Shown: positions 22,940-34,708, numbered from the stretch's first letter. The stretch is 64,000 nucleotides of DNA from Diplolepis rosae (GCA_030998225.1 JAPYXD010000704.1:9920001-9984000), one strand, 5' to 3'. Notes: a model not told the origin generated them from the sequence alone. Numbers and translations are program-made.

Positions 22940-23300
22940 ATGGAAACTATATCGAAATCACCGTCTTTGAAGCGACGGAGCCAATCATGGCGCGTTGTTT
23001 TACGTGGAGCAGCATCTCCGTAAACTTTTTGGAGCTCTCGATGCGCTTCAGCCGACGTTTTCTTCGAATGAAAGAACAAAATCAACACTTCCCGCAAATC
23101 ACGATTATTTGGCACAAAATCAGACATTTTAACACAACCAAAAGTATATGACGCCAAAACAAAATCTCTAATATGTCAAAACGGTTTATTTACCATATGT
23201 CTAAGCTTGGTTCATCACGTTTTGGATTTATCAAAATCGACCAGCACTTACTGATGGAGCCATCGATTCACAAACAGCGGGAACTTGGTTGCGCACCTAA
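22940..23300 (-). pseudogene. mariner transposase, N-terminal fragment
   Basis: On minus, ATG at 23127 begins MSDFVPNNRDLREVLILFFH, continues KKTSAEAHRELQKVYGDAAP and ends DWLRRFKDGDFDI near 22945, then diverges into AT-rich DNA. It is the HTH half of a Mos1-related mariner. There is no catalytic part, and the 5' end is cut by the MITE that follows. Confidence 0.75.
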
Positions 23301-23306
23301 TACATA

Positions 23307-23776
23307 CACTGGGAGAAAAAACATGGTGAAATCAACGGGAAGGAGTCCCGTCGCCAATTTCACGTTGGCATAGCGTTGCTCTCCCGGTGAATCACCGGTG
23401 CTATTCAACGTTGCACTGACGGCAGAGCCAACGTAAAATCACCCAAAAATGATCAGCTGTGGCAATACTCGTGATTGTTCTTTTCAGTTCTTTTGTTTTC
23501 CTAATTATATATTGGTATTTAAAAACAAAGCACTGCTAATTTCATTATGGATATGTAATTGCGTCATCGTGTAATATTTTCAAATCACACGGCGTTCCAG
23601 CGTTAACATTCCCGGTGAATTGACGGGGCTGACATAGCTGGATTAACGTGAGTTTTCAACGCTACATTGGCGGTGGCAGCACGTTAACCTAACGTTGTAA
23701 AGGCGCCGATGCTCCTTCCCGTCAATGCAACGGGATTTTCCGTATAACCTGACGGTTTTCTTTTCTCATTGTAGAT
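23307..23776. mobile_element. MITE-like element, imperfect terminal inverted repeats
   Basis: Left end TACACTGGGAGAAAA, right end TTTTCTCATTGTA. GC-richer arms with CAACGGGA/TCCCGT(C/T) and AACGTTG-type motifs in both orientations flank an AT-rich centre (about 23470-23590). About 470 bp, no ORF. Confidence 0.6.
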
Positions 23777-24442
23777 ATTGAATTACACGAATTAAAAAGC
23801 CGGTAAAGAAGGAACCTAACCGCATGGTCTGGATGGCCCTTGGCCTTAAACATATTCTAATTTTATTTATCTTGTAACTTAAAGTCAATCACTCACATAT
23901 TTCTTTTGGGAATTTCAGTTCCTGTAACACCATTTCCATGTAAAATATTATACCAAGCTGAAAATCTGTGACAAATAATAAAGTGCACTAAGATAGGTCT
24001 GTCTGATCAAAAATGTGTACAGTTATACGAAAACTTTGTTCCGAATAAATAAACATTTTCTCAGTTTGAAAAATTTGTTGGTTAAATTTTTACTTAAACA
24101 AGTAATTTGAAAGACATTCTATACAGTCTTGTATTATATATCCAAAATTTTTAGGGAGATATTTTTGAAATTCCAAAATTCAAATATTCATAAAATTAAA
24201 ATTTGAAGAATTTTAATTCTTCCTATAGACGGTTTTCAAACTAAACTATCTATTGGTCTGTCCCAAAAGAAATTGTCGATATAGATGTCTTTGACCGTCT
24301 TTTCGAATGGCTTCTTTTAATGTCATAATTTTTTCCTTCTGGCATTTTTTGGGTGTCACTCTTAGTTTGCTTGTTAGTTTGGCATCAACTTTAAGATGAA
24401 GTGTAAAAACGAGCATATTCGTCATATTTTGCTTATTCATTT

Positions 24443-24689
24443 CACTGAGAAAACAGTTTCTTTGAATCAAAGAAAAATATCTGTGATGTACGGGCAATGA
24501 AAAAATTTCTTTGAATTAAAAAAAGTTTTGTTAATTCAAAAAAACGTTCTCAGATCCAAAGAAATAGATTTGTTTACATTGAAGAACATTATTTGAATCA
24601 ACAAAACTTTCTTTAATGCAAAGAAATTTTTTCTTTGACCGTATATCAAAGAATTCTTTCTTTGATTCGAAGAAACTGTTTTCTGGGTG
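24443..24689. mobile_element. CAAAGAAA-type foldback MITE, copy 1
   Basis: 247 bp; left end CACTGAGAAAACAGTTTC, right end GAAACTGTTTTCTGGGTG. Many (T)TCTTTGA/TCAAAGAA words occur in both orientations. The insertion point inside the mariner start region is clear because transposase sequence continues on both sides. A second copy starts at 63787. Confidence 0.75.
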
Positions 24690-24945
24690 TTCCATAAAGG
24701 AAAGAAGGCTGCTAAAAAGTTACGTGATGTGTATCGTGAGGAAGCCTTAAAAGGTAGAGTGTTGAAATTGGTTGGATAAATTCCGTTCTGGGGATTTTTG
24801 ACTCAAATATGAGCAACGTCCAGGGCGGCCAAATGAAGTTGATGATGGCCAAATCAAAGCCATAATCAAATCGGATCGTCATGTAACTGTTCGAGAGATT
24901 GAAGAAATGTTAAAAATACCAAAATCAACAATCGACCATCATATA

Positions 24946-25923
24946 CCATCTGATCAAATTTGACCCGGACTGGTCCAGTCAAACCGCGCGCGTAAACCGA
25001 AACTCTGAAAAGTTTTTTTTCTAGGTTGGTAACACCTTCTTTAACAGTCGTGTGAAGTTTGAGCGGGAACGTCCATTAGTGTGTGTTTGGCAGCCATTAG
25101 TTTACGACGTGGAAAGTTTGTCTGGCGATTTTTTCTATAAACAAAAAAATTGAACAACTTGTTTGCTTGAAATTTTGTGTTTCCAATGGAATTATGGCTA
25201 CGGAATCATTGAAAATGTTGCAGAAGTGTTTTGGGGAATCTACTCTATCGATAACGCAAGTATTTGAGTGACATAAAGCATTCAGTGAGGGTCGTGAGGT
25301 CGTAGAAAACTTGCCTCATGCGAGTCGTCCAACCACTTCTGTTAACGACGATAACATGGAAACAGTGAAGAAAATTGCGCTCGAAAATCGTCGTGTTGGT
25401 ATTAAAGAGGTAGCAGAGGCTCTTAACATCTCTTATGGGTCAACTCATTACATTGTGGTTCATGTTCTGGGTATGAAGCGCATCGCCGACAAACGATGAT
25501 AATGCGCCGTCACATTCCAGCCTGATTGTGACTAAATTTTTTTCTAAACACGAAACAAAAGTCATTGCTCAGCCACCGAATTCGCCAGATTTAGCCCCCT
25601 GGGACTTTTTCCTGTTTCTAAAGCTCAAATATCCGCTCCAGGGAACGCGCCATGAGTACATTGAGGCCATAAAAAGACATTCGCTAAAGGAACTAAAGTC
25701 AAGAATAAAATTTATTAATAAAATTATTTTTCTGTGTTTCAAATTTTTTTCATGAAAAATAATCTTTTCTCTTTCAAATTAGCCCTTTAATAGTAATATT
25801 GCTATTCGTGAAAGCAAAATTATCTATTTTTGCCTGAGGTCTAATTTTCGTGATCGAACTACCTTAAGATACATAAAAATGTTGTTTTTTTTTAACCAGT
25901 CCGGGTCAAATTTGATCAGATGG
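24946..25923 (+). mobile_element. Inner mariner with perfect terminal repeats
   Basis: The left end CCATCTGATCAAATTTGACC and the right end are exact complements over 28 bp, and TA borders both sides. Inside are EGREVVENLPHASRPTTS, RRVGIKEVAEALNISYGSTH (second HTH), a central deletion, then SPDLAPWDFFLFLKLK (third Asp block). A half-palindrome (25702-25848) has replaced the natural C-terminus. The ends are intact but the transposase is not, so it can only have moved with help from a relative. Confidence 0.85.
25702..25848. repeat. Half of the TCAGGCAAAAATAG foldback element
   Basis: This 147-bp block matches one arm of the palindromic element at 43729-44365 (shared: AATAAAATTATTTTTCTG, AGCCCTTTAATA, TGCCTGAGGTCTAATTTT). 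Only one arm is present, so it is a broken or solo arm. Confidence 0.65.
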
Positions 25924-26581
25924 TACAACGTCTTGGACTCGTTAAAAAACTTGATATTTGGATTGTTCGAAAACGACCATGGACCAAGCGTGATCAACGA
26001 CCACAATTAACATCGAAAGCTGAATTGCATCAAATAAAGATTATGCTGTCTCTTTGGTGGGATTGTAAAGGTGTGGTATTTTTTGAGCTGCTTTCAAGGA
26101 ACCAAATGACTAACTCGGATGTCTACTGTCGTCAGCTGAACAAAATAAACGCAGTCGTCAGAGAAAAGCGGCCAGAATTGGTGAATCGTAAAAGTGTAAT
26201 TTTTCACCATGACAACGCTACACCACACACATCTTAAGTCACTCGCCAACAATTATTAAGGCTTGGTTGGGAAGTGATGTTACATCCACCATATAGCCCT
26301 GGCTTGCACCATCAGATTATTATTTCTTTCGATTTTTGCAGAACTCCTTAAATAGTAAAACTTTCAATGACGATGAAGCTGTGAAATCGCACTTGGTTCA
26401 GTTTTTAGCCGGTAAAGGCCAGAAGTTTTATGAGCGTGGAATCAAGAAGTTACCAGAATGATGGCAAAAGGTCATTGAACAAAATGGAAAATATATCATT
26501 GATTAAAGGTTATTCCTTGTATTTAAAAAAAAGTGTTTAATTTGTATGAAAAAGTCGGCAATTACTTCTGAGACAACCCAA

Positions 26582-27231
26582 TAATTTACAAATATCCATA
26601 AAATATCTAGGAAGGATTACTTGGGAAATTTTTGGTAATTTATATACTGCAAAAGATCACTTACTGAGACTATCGTGATCACGCAAACGTCTCTCACTGA
26701 TTCTGAATTAATGAATAGTCGGTCACTAATTAACATTTTAAAATAATAATAAAGTCCTCCAATTATATGGTTAAAGTTTAACTTCATAAAAGTCAGTATC
26801 TTAATGTTCTTCTTTCATAAAAAATTACAATGTGAAGAATTGTTTAGTTTAAAATTTTATAATAATTCGTGATTGACGGAAATTAACATATTTTGTAATA
26901 AAAGCAAAATAATAATTTGCAATTAAAACTTTAAATTTAATTATTTCTAATATTGTAAACTTTCTAATTTTATCAGAAAATAATATAAAGAACTCAATCT
27001 TATAAAGTTGAACATTAGCCATTTAATTAAGGGGCTATATGAATAATGGTTCGTAATCTACATATTTCGTCAGAAGTGGTGTTATATCCCAGTAACCTAA
27101 TTTTAAATTAACCCTTGAGCACAGGCAACCTAGAATGCAGCTAGGCAAATAACGAATGTGTAATCACGTCAATATGGTAATAAATAGATTTATGATAATT
27201 TTATTAGCTTGTCGACATGATAATAAACTTG
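26582..27231. other. AT-rich intergenic, nothing recognised
   Basis: No ORF of interest, no inverted repeat beyond short A/T stems. Confidence 0.4.
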
Positions 27232-27444
27232 TATACAGGGTGTATAAACAGTATGGAACACTCCAGATCTTTTTTGAAAAATCACATCATTTCTACAATT
27301 AAACTTTGTCACCTTTATATGAGGTTCAGGTGAATGTCATTACCTGTAGTGACCAAAAAATTTTTGTCTCTAGCACATTTTGGATAAAATACATAATAAC
27401 CGAGTTATCCAAGGGATTCTTTACTTTGTATAGACCCTGTATAA
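27232..27444. mobile_element. 213-bp MITE with ACAGGGTGT-type termini
   Basis: Left TATACAGGGTGTATAAACAG, right TATAGACCCTGTATA. Such ends belong to non-autonomous Tc1/mariner-like elements related to the MERLTPQQR transposase family, pieces of which lie at 7972 and 55497; the 55.8 kb end (AGCCCTGTATAATA) is similar. Confidence 0.65.
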
Positions 27445-28764
27445 TAATAAATAAGAAATTATTACCTGCAGTCGATAAATGGGTTAATTTTACATTGACA
27501 GCTGATAATTAAAAAGCATTGCCTTGCGTCGGTAAAGTAGTGTTAATTCATGATAGAATCGATTTACAGTGAATAAATACCCTCTGATGTAATACAAAAG
27601 AACGGTTTTGTCAATGATGAACAGAATGAACACTGTACATTTCAGTGTGTATTGTCATTTACCGTGCGTATGCGTGTGTGACTTATCATTGACAAGACAT
27701 TTTGCATGTATTGTGCATCAACTTATATGGCATGAAAATGTCAAAAGTTCCATTCTGGGTTCCGTTTCTCTCCAGACTTTGACATTTCCATGACATTTAA
27801 TGCGCACCTTCTTACTAGGTATTAATATAATTCGATGATATTTAACTAGAATCTGTTATTAATCTAGCGTCAAGGTAATCATATATGACGGTTAAATTAA
27901 ATAAAAAGTCAGTTACTAATTCAAGTTAGGTTGTACCGATCATCATGTAAATTAGTTTATTAGAATCGGCTGATAATATTTTTTTAAGCGTGCTTTATTG
28001 GTTTTTGTGCGCAAATGTTTTTCTTATTTGAATATAATAAAAAGTCATTAATATAAAAATGAACAACTCTTATTTTATTTTCTCTACTGGAATATTTACA
28101 GAACGCATTATAATTTGAGTTTAAATCTGAGACGTTCTTTGACTTCCTTACTCATCCCCAATTTTTACATTTTCATTAAGAATTTGATAATTCTCTGATT
28201 TCTTGTAAATAAAGTATCTACTTTTTTTTATCACTACTTTTTTCTATTTCTTGAGTTTGTAAAAGAGTAATGAACTTTTTTCACTTCAGGTTTATGATTC
28301 AGGCAGATATAAATTCTAAAGAAGAATTCGTAGGTGAACATGTACAATGTTTTTAAAATATTTTAGCAAGAAGTGTTTCTAAATATTATAAATAATGTCG
28401 TTTTATGTTCTACGTTGTAAAAAATGTATTAAAAAATGTGTTAAGCAAGGTGGACTAAAATGTTGAATTTCGTTAAACTTTAACCAAGTCACGTGCATTT
28501 ATAAACATCTTTCTTTAGTTATCTAACCAGCACTTTGACTACTGTCATCAAATAGTCATTCGATGACATTTTCAGAATCAAAACTTAACAATTAATTCGC
28601 CTATTTTTTTTACACTTTGACAGTGATTTCATCACTGATTTTGGCTTCCACTCAAAATACAGGCCTATTATTTTTACTTCAAAAATCACAGTTGATTCCT
28701 CTTGCACCATGAGTCAGAAGTTTTTACTTATTTCGTTTGAGAATCACACATTTGATTCTAGAAC
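27445..28764. other. Region 3' of the octopamine-receptor gene
   Basis: AT-rich. It probably includes the receptor's 3' UTR on the minus strand (immediately left of 28765), but no polyadenylation site can be fixed: on minus, AATAAA-like words are frequent by composition alone. No other gene is seen. Confidence 0.35.
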
Positions 28765-28940
28765 TCAAGATTTTGATGTTTCCTTTTTCCAACTCGCAGG
28801 TGGTGGAATGCTGCGATCAACTTGATTTAATGGAGTTCTACTTCGAAAACATTTCCGGCAAGTAAGTCGCCAAAATGCTAATCTAAAGTCAGCTGAGTAA
28901 AAGGCGTAAATGAACGGATTGATGGCAGAGTTGAACCAAC
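28765..28940 (-). CDS. Octopamine receptor (alpha2-like), last exon: TM7 and C-tail
   Basis: An acceptor TTATTTTCCAG precedes position 28940. The exon opens with the last two bases of a Gly codon whose first base is the end of exon 36983-37298. It reads GWFNSAINPFIYAFYSADF, the TM7 NPxxY motif (here NPFIY), then a helix-8 region RLAFWRLTCRKCF with palmitoylatable Cys. After a short tail it ends at TGA (28767-28765). The short tail after TM7 is normal for amine receptors with a long third cytoplasmic loop. Confidence 0.85.
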
Positions 28941-29154
28941 CTGGAAAATAAGAAAATCATTATTAAAATAGTGATTTTTTCAAAAATCGAAATATTTTTC
29001 GTATAATTATTAAAATATATCTAATAAATTCACATTTTTTACATCATTTTATTTTTTTATTGTACTTATGTTTGTGGAAGAATATTATTCGACTTGCTTA
29101 GCATCTGTGATTTTTAATAAATTGACTATCAAATTTGACGGTTTTTCCAGACAA

Positions 29155-29440
29155 AAAGTGAAGAACGAGAGGCTAAGGCGAATTTTTTCTCGTTTTTCTA
29201 AGGGACTGTTTTCTGATGGGAATGATTTCTTTGCTTGTGAACAGCTTCTTCAGACAGAATCGGAAGAGGTTTTCACATCGCATTGTGACCGACGGCGAAA
29301 AATGAGTCCTACTACGATAATCTCAAGTGCAGAAAATCATGGGGAATGCCCGGACATGCCTTCACGTCGACGGTCTGACCGAATATTCACGGTACCAAGG
29401 TTATTCTCTGCATTTGGTGGGACCAGCTCGATGTAGTGTA
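29155..29440 (+). pseudogene. Mos1-like mariner, central fragment
   Basis: Reads QLLQRQNRKRFSHRIVTDGE (first catalytic Asp region, damaged), KSWGMPGHAFTSTV and PNIHGTKVILCIWWDQLDVV on plus, with stops and a shift. It is cut at its right edge, after GTGTA, by the mariner that begins at 29441. The piece is the same subfamily as 20697-21005. Confidence 0.75.
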
Positions 29441-29723
29441 CAATCTGTCTAAAAAGTACCGGGAATTGGTCAATAAAACAAACTACTTATTAATAATCCA
29501 AATTTATTTTATCGCCTTCAAAGTAGGCCCAATTAAAAAATAATACATTTATTTATTCATATATTTATATATTTATTTATCGACTTCAGTTCTCGCCGCG
29601 AATTCTCTTTTATGTCTTCTATCGACTGAAAACGAGTGCCTCGAAGTGGTAATTTGAGTTTAGGAAAAAGAAAAAAGTCGGCCGGAGCCTTATCAGGTGA
29701 ATACGGTGGTTGTTCGATGATAT

Positions 29724-32268
29724 CACAGGCCTACCCTAGCGGACCCGGTTGAGAGAACGGTCATAGAATAATCTGACCGTTCTCTGACTGTTCTCTGACC
29801 TCGCATTATTATGGCTAAGAACGACAAAAAAACATTTAAAACATTGCAATTATGATTCTGCGATCAAATTTGAATTAGCAGATGTAGGAATAAATACAAT
29901 AATTTTATTATTCAGAGATAAAAACTAGAAAAACATCGTATACCTGTCATTGAAGGCAGTGCAGTGGTTCACAATTGGTGGAACGTCTCCACCGTGGAGG
30001 TTTACTATTGGTGGAGACGTTGAACCAGATGGTGAACCACTGCACTGCCTTCAATGACAGGTATACGATGTTTTTCTAGTTTTTATCGCTGAAAAATAAA
30101 ATTATTGTATTTATCCCTACGCCTTCTATTCCAAATTTTGCCACGGAATCATAATTGCAATGTTTTGAATGTTTTTTATCGTTCTTATCCATAATAATGC
30201 GAGATCAGAGAACCGTCAGAGAACAGTCAGAGAACGGTCAGAGTATTCTATGGACGTTCTCTCAACCGGGCCCGCTAGGGCACAAAAAAAAAGTGGAATG
30301 AACTTTATATGTGAGTATACTAATCCTATGGATTTTGAGCTGCTGAAACCGATCCCGGTCTCAGAATTTCCTCCGGACCCCCCAGTTTTCCCATAGCCTA
30401 GGGGAAATGCGTGAAATCTTAGAAATTTCAGTATATTTGTGAAAGCTTGCGATTTCTGGAAGGTTCTATTTTTGCGGAAGAAAGCTTATATGTTTTCGTA
30501 TTTTGAGTTTCTGTATACATATCTGACGTGGAAAATGTTCCACAGTACTTTAGAATTTCCCTAGCCTAAGGAAAATGTGCAAAGATAAGGGAACCTTACA
30601 ATTTCACGCTTGGAAATTTTAGTATCTGTGAAAGCAATTTTGATCTACGCAATATTAAATAAAACGATAATGTTTTCACGTTTCTCGAGTCGCTTAGTTC
30701 GAATATCACTGTAGAATTTCCCTAGAGTACCTCAGAATTCCACTAGCCTAGGAAAAAAAGTGTTAAGCTGAGCAAAACTTGCGATTTCTGGAAGGTTCTA
30801 TTTTTGCACAAGAAAGCTTATATATTTTCGTATTTTGAGTTCCTGTATACATATCTGACGTGGAAAATGTTCCACAGTACTTCAGAATTTCCTTAGCCTA
30901 GGGAAAAACGTAGAAAATTGTGCAAAAATCGAAGTTTCATGCAGGCTTTTTTCGTACGGGAAAGCTGATATCTTTCCGTCTTCTGAGTTGCCGTGTTCAT
31001 TTCTGTCATCAGAATTTTTATCCAGCTCCTAACAATCGCCCTAGCTCACGAAAAATTCCATGATATTAGTTTGTTCGTCTTTTCCTTGTTCTTTTATCGT
31101 CAAACGTCCAACGCAGGTGAGTCCGCCTTCCTAGGGATGATAACCCTCATACCTCCCTAGGCCTAAGTATGAGGGCTTTCCGACTATGACGAGGACCATG
31201 TCAACTCATCGTCGGACACACTATGGCATCATCCTTACTCCTTAACGCCCACCTGCAGGGCAGCGCGCCTTCGCTGGCTTCGTTACCTTGACAAACCTGA
31301 GTACGAATCATTCTACACATCCCCTTTCGGAGCAGTTGTCATCGTCCCAGTATCTGCCAAGGCAGCAGAATTTTGCAGTTTGTTAAGAACAATCATGGTT
31401 GCCCGTTGAAATGGGGTTGCATATGCGATACAGGCTAAAGATTCAAAAGGATACCAAATTCACAGAATCAACTTGCATATGGATATATTTACATATGATC
31501 GTGGAGTAATTCTCTGAAACTGAAATTCATTTCCACAGGCCCAGGTTGAATTAAGAGAGTCAAAAATATTTTGTAGCCTGTGTGTAATTCAATCATGCTA
31601 TCAATTTTAAAATACATAAGTTCGACCCACATTGAAACTGTAGTTTTTCTCAGTTATAACTTTTCTTTCCTATGCTAGAAAGTAAAAGTGATATACAAAA
31701 CTGAAAAAACGAGGACAAATTTTAGTTCTGTCCCTCACAATGCTTAAACATATGATATATGCTCGTCAGCTTTTCCATGTAAAAATCAAGTCACTGTAAA
31801 ACCCACGTACTACACTTTTCACGTTAAACTAGGAAAATTTCTAGGTCCTGTAGAAAAAGTCTGATATCAGATATGAATTCAGCTACTCGAAAGACGAGAA
31901 GACATAAGCTTCTCCGTATAAAAAAAAGACTACGTGAAATTGTAAGGTTCCCTTATCTTTGCACATTTTCCTTAGGCTAGGGAAATTCTAAAGTACTGTG
32001 GAACATTTTCCACGTCAGATATGTATACAGAAACTCAAAATACGAAAACATATAAGCTTTCTTCCGCAAAAATAGAACCTTACAGAAATTGCAAGCTTTC
32101 ACAGATATACTGAAATTTCTAAGATTTCACGCATTTCCCCTAGGCTATCGGAAAAGTAGGGGGTCCAGAAAAAATTCTGAGACCGGATTCGGATTCAGCG
32201 GCTCAAAATCCATAGGGGTAGTATACTCACATTTAAAGTTCATTCCACTTTTATTTTGTGGGCCTGTG
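29724..32268. mobile_element. CACAG-terminated foldback element, copy 3, with nested element
   Basis: Left CACAGGCC, right GGCCTGTG, flanked by TAT on both sides (29721-29723, 32269-32271). The intact mariner at 20274 shows the uninterrupted target site, confirming the 3-bp duplication. Arms of about 340 bp are inverted (AGTGGAATGAACTTTATATG on the left, complement at about 32250). The interior repeats a CCTAGCCTA(A/G)GGAAAA motif. The first 8-10 bp are separated from the rest of the left arm by another element (29734-30280). Confidence 0.8.
29734..30280. mobile_element. 547-bp foldback element, CCCTAGCGG termini
   Basis: Left CCCTAGCGGACCCGGTTGAG, right CTCAACCGGGCCCGCTAGGG. The whole element is palindromic, with repeated GAGAACGGTCA/GACCGTTCTC words near the ends and a central stem around 29945-30063 in which CAGTGCAGTGGTTCAC mirrors GTGAACCACTGCACTG. 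It would extrude as a long cruciform. It sits about 10 bp inside another foldback element. Confidence 0.8.
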
Positions 32269-32558
32269 TATTCGTTGAGTTTTTGGCCTTTACGCGATTG
32301 AGTTTTTGAAGAAAATTCAGGTCTTTCGAAACTAGTCGAGCAGCAACGCGTTTCATATCCAAATAATCGTTTAAAATGGTACGAATTGATTCTTGAGATA
32401 CAGAAAGTTCAGCGGCTTTCACTCATAGAATTAAATGAAGATTTTCAGTCACCATTTTCTTCACTTCAGCACTCGCACCTTATTGCTGCTTATTCTCGCT
32501 TATACTTCGTTACTTTCATGAGTTCGTGCTTGTTTGAAATCCCTCTAATCGCTGTAAA

Positions 32559-32856
32559 CAGTGGCAGATTTATCGTTGAGGCAAGGTAGGCAGCCGCCTA
32601 GAGCGGCAAATTTTCAGGGGCGGCAAATTTTGATCGTTTACTCTAGATATAATGCTACATGGGTGATTCAAAATAGAACTTTTCATGTGTAAACGTACAA
32701 GCCTAATACATTTTTAAATCACTATAAATGAAGTTTATTTTTTTATATCAATATATACGTCGAAACGTTAAAAAAACTAGGTAAGTACAAGGAGATGGGG
32801 GAGGGGCGGCAATTTTGCAGTTATCTAGGGCGACGAATCGTCTTAAGCCGCCCCTG
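32559..32856. mobile_element. hAT-type MITE with 8-bp target duplication
   Basis: 298 bp. Starts CAGTGGCAGATTTATCG, ends AAGCCGCCCCTG. It is flanked by exact 8-bp direct repeats GCTGTAAA (32551-32558 and 32857-32864), the hallmark of hAT insertion. AGGCAGCCGCC/GGCGGC motifs near the left and GGGGCGGC near the right are typical subterminal repeats. No ORF. Confidence 0.85.
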
Positions 32857-33046
32857 GCTGTAAAGCTCTTTAGTTTAGATGCGCTTCTACGTTAGTCTCT
32901 TAGGTTGTTTTACTTTATTTTAGACTATTTTGAATCACATGTAAAAGATTGCTAACCTTAAAATTGTTAAATTCAAGAATGAACAGCATTTCGCGGTTTT
33001 CAATTGTTGTCTGGAAGAACCGTGAAATTGGATACAGATTTATTGT

Positions 33047-34616
33047 ATTTTTACATTCTTATCACGGATGAGAAGGTATTGGTTTTATGTGAAAAATGAC
33101 TTTCGAAATTTTCATCAAATTTTTACGTTTTGAGACCCCCTGAGTCAGAAAAAACGGTTTTTACGAAAGTGTCTGTCTGTCTGTCTGTAGTAGGTCGTGT
33201 ACAGCAAAACTCTCGATAGAATTATCAGATTGAATTGAGCTTTGGTACACTTTATCGGAGCCGAAAAAGTAAGGACAAGTTCGTTAACCAGCCACATCCA
33301 ATCAAAATTGAGGGATTGAGCACTACTTTTGTGTTTTTGAAAATAACTTTTTGAAAAAATCAAAAATTTCAATACTGGTTTTTGATAGTGCTCATAAATC
33401 TCTACAAATTATATTCATAACATTTTTTGATTAACCAATTGATAATTTGATAACCAATTTTATAATAATATTACAGATGATGTGAATTACACATTTTCTC
33501 AGTCACTCTATTTCTTTTTGAATTTAAGTGAAACAGGAGATTCAATTTACTTAAGGCTCTATCAGCCTTAAGGAACACATTCTCATCATGACGCTCGAGC
33601 TCGATTTTCTGTATACATTTCAGGAACTTTTTAATAAATTACATGGTCAAAATAATTTATTTTCTTCCAAATATCTAAAAAAGGAAAAACAATCGTAGAC
33701 TTTATTTAAGGAAACGATTTTGCAGAACAACCCTTATTTCGTATCTCAAATATTTTGGTGAAAAAAATCGAATGTTTTCAATATTAAAAATCAAAACATA
33801 AAATATACATCCTGTCGAGAAATTTCTTAATAAGAATGTGTAGACCTCATTTAGGCGAATAATTTTTCATCTGAATGTTTTTTATGTATTTCATATATTT
33901 TGTCTTAAAAATTGAATTCTTGAATTTTAATCGTATTTTTTGGAATTGAAACAAACAATATATGTTTTTTCATAAATTGTGTGAGACAAAGCTAGAAGAT
34001 CTTTTTGAAACGAACAACTTTGTGTTCTTACGTTTTTTTCGTATTTCACATATTATTGTTAAAAAATTTAATTTTGGATTTTCAATATTTTTTTTTTTAA
34101 ATTACAAAGAAAAATATGCATCTTATGAAAAAATGTTACAATTCAAATTTGTAGATCTTTATGTAGAAAATAATATTGTATCATAACGTTTTTTCGTATC
34201 TCGTATAATTTAACTGGAAAATGGAATTTTGATATTGACTTCTTTCAAGTTTTAATATGCAATATGTAACACTATCAAAAACCAGTATTGAAATTTTTGA
34301 TTTTATCAAAAAGTTTTTTTCAAAAACACAAAAGTAGTGCTCAATCCCTCAATTTTGATTGGATGTGGCTGGCTAACGAACTTGTCCTTACTTTTTCGGC
34401 TCCGATAAAGTGTACCAAAGCTCAATTCAATCTAATAATTCTATCGAGAGTTATGCCGCACACGACCTACAGACAGACAGACAGACAGACAGACACTTTC
34501 GTAAAAACCATTTTTTCTGACTCAGGGGGTCTCAAAACGTAAAGATTTGATGAAAATTCCGAAAGTCATTTTTCACATAAAACCAATACCTGCTCATCCA
34601 TGATGAGAATGTAAAA
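33047..34616. repeat. Palindromic dispersed repeat family 1, long copy
   Basis: Inverted arms of about 400 bp: left begins TTTTACATTCTTATCACGG, right ends TGATGAGAATGTAAAAA. Each arm has a (GTCT)n/(CAGA)n tract (33171-33187, 34470-34495) and the phrase AATTGAGCTTTGGTACAC or its complement. The 800-bp interior matches the left flank of the copy at 41 kb. Each arm holds a 70-85 codon frame with no domain; I treat it as non-coding. Confidence 0.7.
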
Positions 34617-34708
34617 AATTTTTGGTATATTGCTCATTTAAAAAATATACACGTCAGAGTTGAAAATCACTTGACGTGAGGTGGCATTAATGAGCTCCAA
34701 AAGCATCG

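Larger units (their letters stand above)
24253..26581 (+). mobile_element. mariner element carrying two or more nested insertions
   Basis: Ends TTGGTCTGTCCCAAAAGAAA and its rough complement AATTACTTCTGAGACAACCCAA, both bordered by TA. The transposase starts at 24397 (MKCKNEHIRHILL) and is interrupted by a 247-bp MITE. It resumes FHKGKKAAKKLRDVYREE, is interrupted again by a whole mariner (24946-25923), then resumes VQRLGLVKKLDIW. An internal deletion follows, then LWWDCKGVVFFELL, IFHHDNATPHTS, YSPGLAP(S)DYYFF and a C-terminus ending QNGKYIID. Stops and shifts are few, so it died recently relative to others here. Confidence 0.85.
29441..32466 (-). mobile_element. mariner (family GGAATTG) host to two stacked foldback elements
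   Basis: The 3' end CAATCTGTCTAAAAAGTACC at 29441 matches the family ends at 20274 and 61714. On minus, the C-terminal block (about 29580-29720) carries the Asp-Phe-Phe and PKLKLP signature. The central N-terminal part (32430-32272) reads SVSQESIRTILNDYLDMKR and LVSKDLNFLQKLNRVK. Between them lies the foldback insertion 29724-32268. The first catalytic Asp region is not found, so the copy was already deleted. Confidence 0.8.

Noticed and set aside
29068..29436. 122-codon plus-strand ORF as a new protein
   Set aside because: Another frame of the same DNA reads as a Mos1-like mariner core, so the ORF is a shadow of a dead transposase.
33145..34542. 70-85 codon ORFs (three or more similar copies) as a gene family
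   Set aside because: They are the arms of a palindromic repeat, run into CAGACAGA microsatellite sequence, and have no flanking gene structure.
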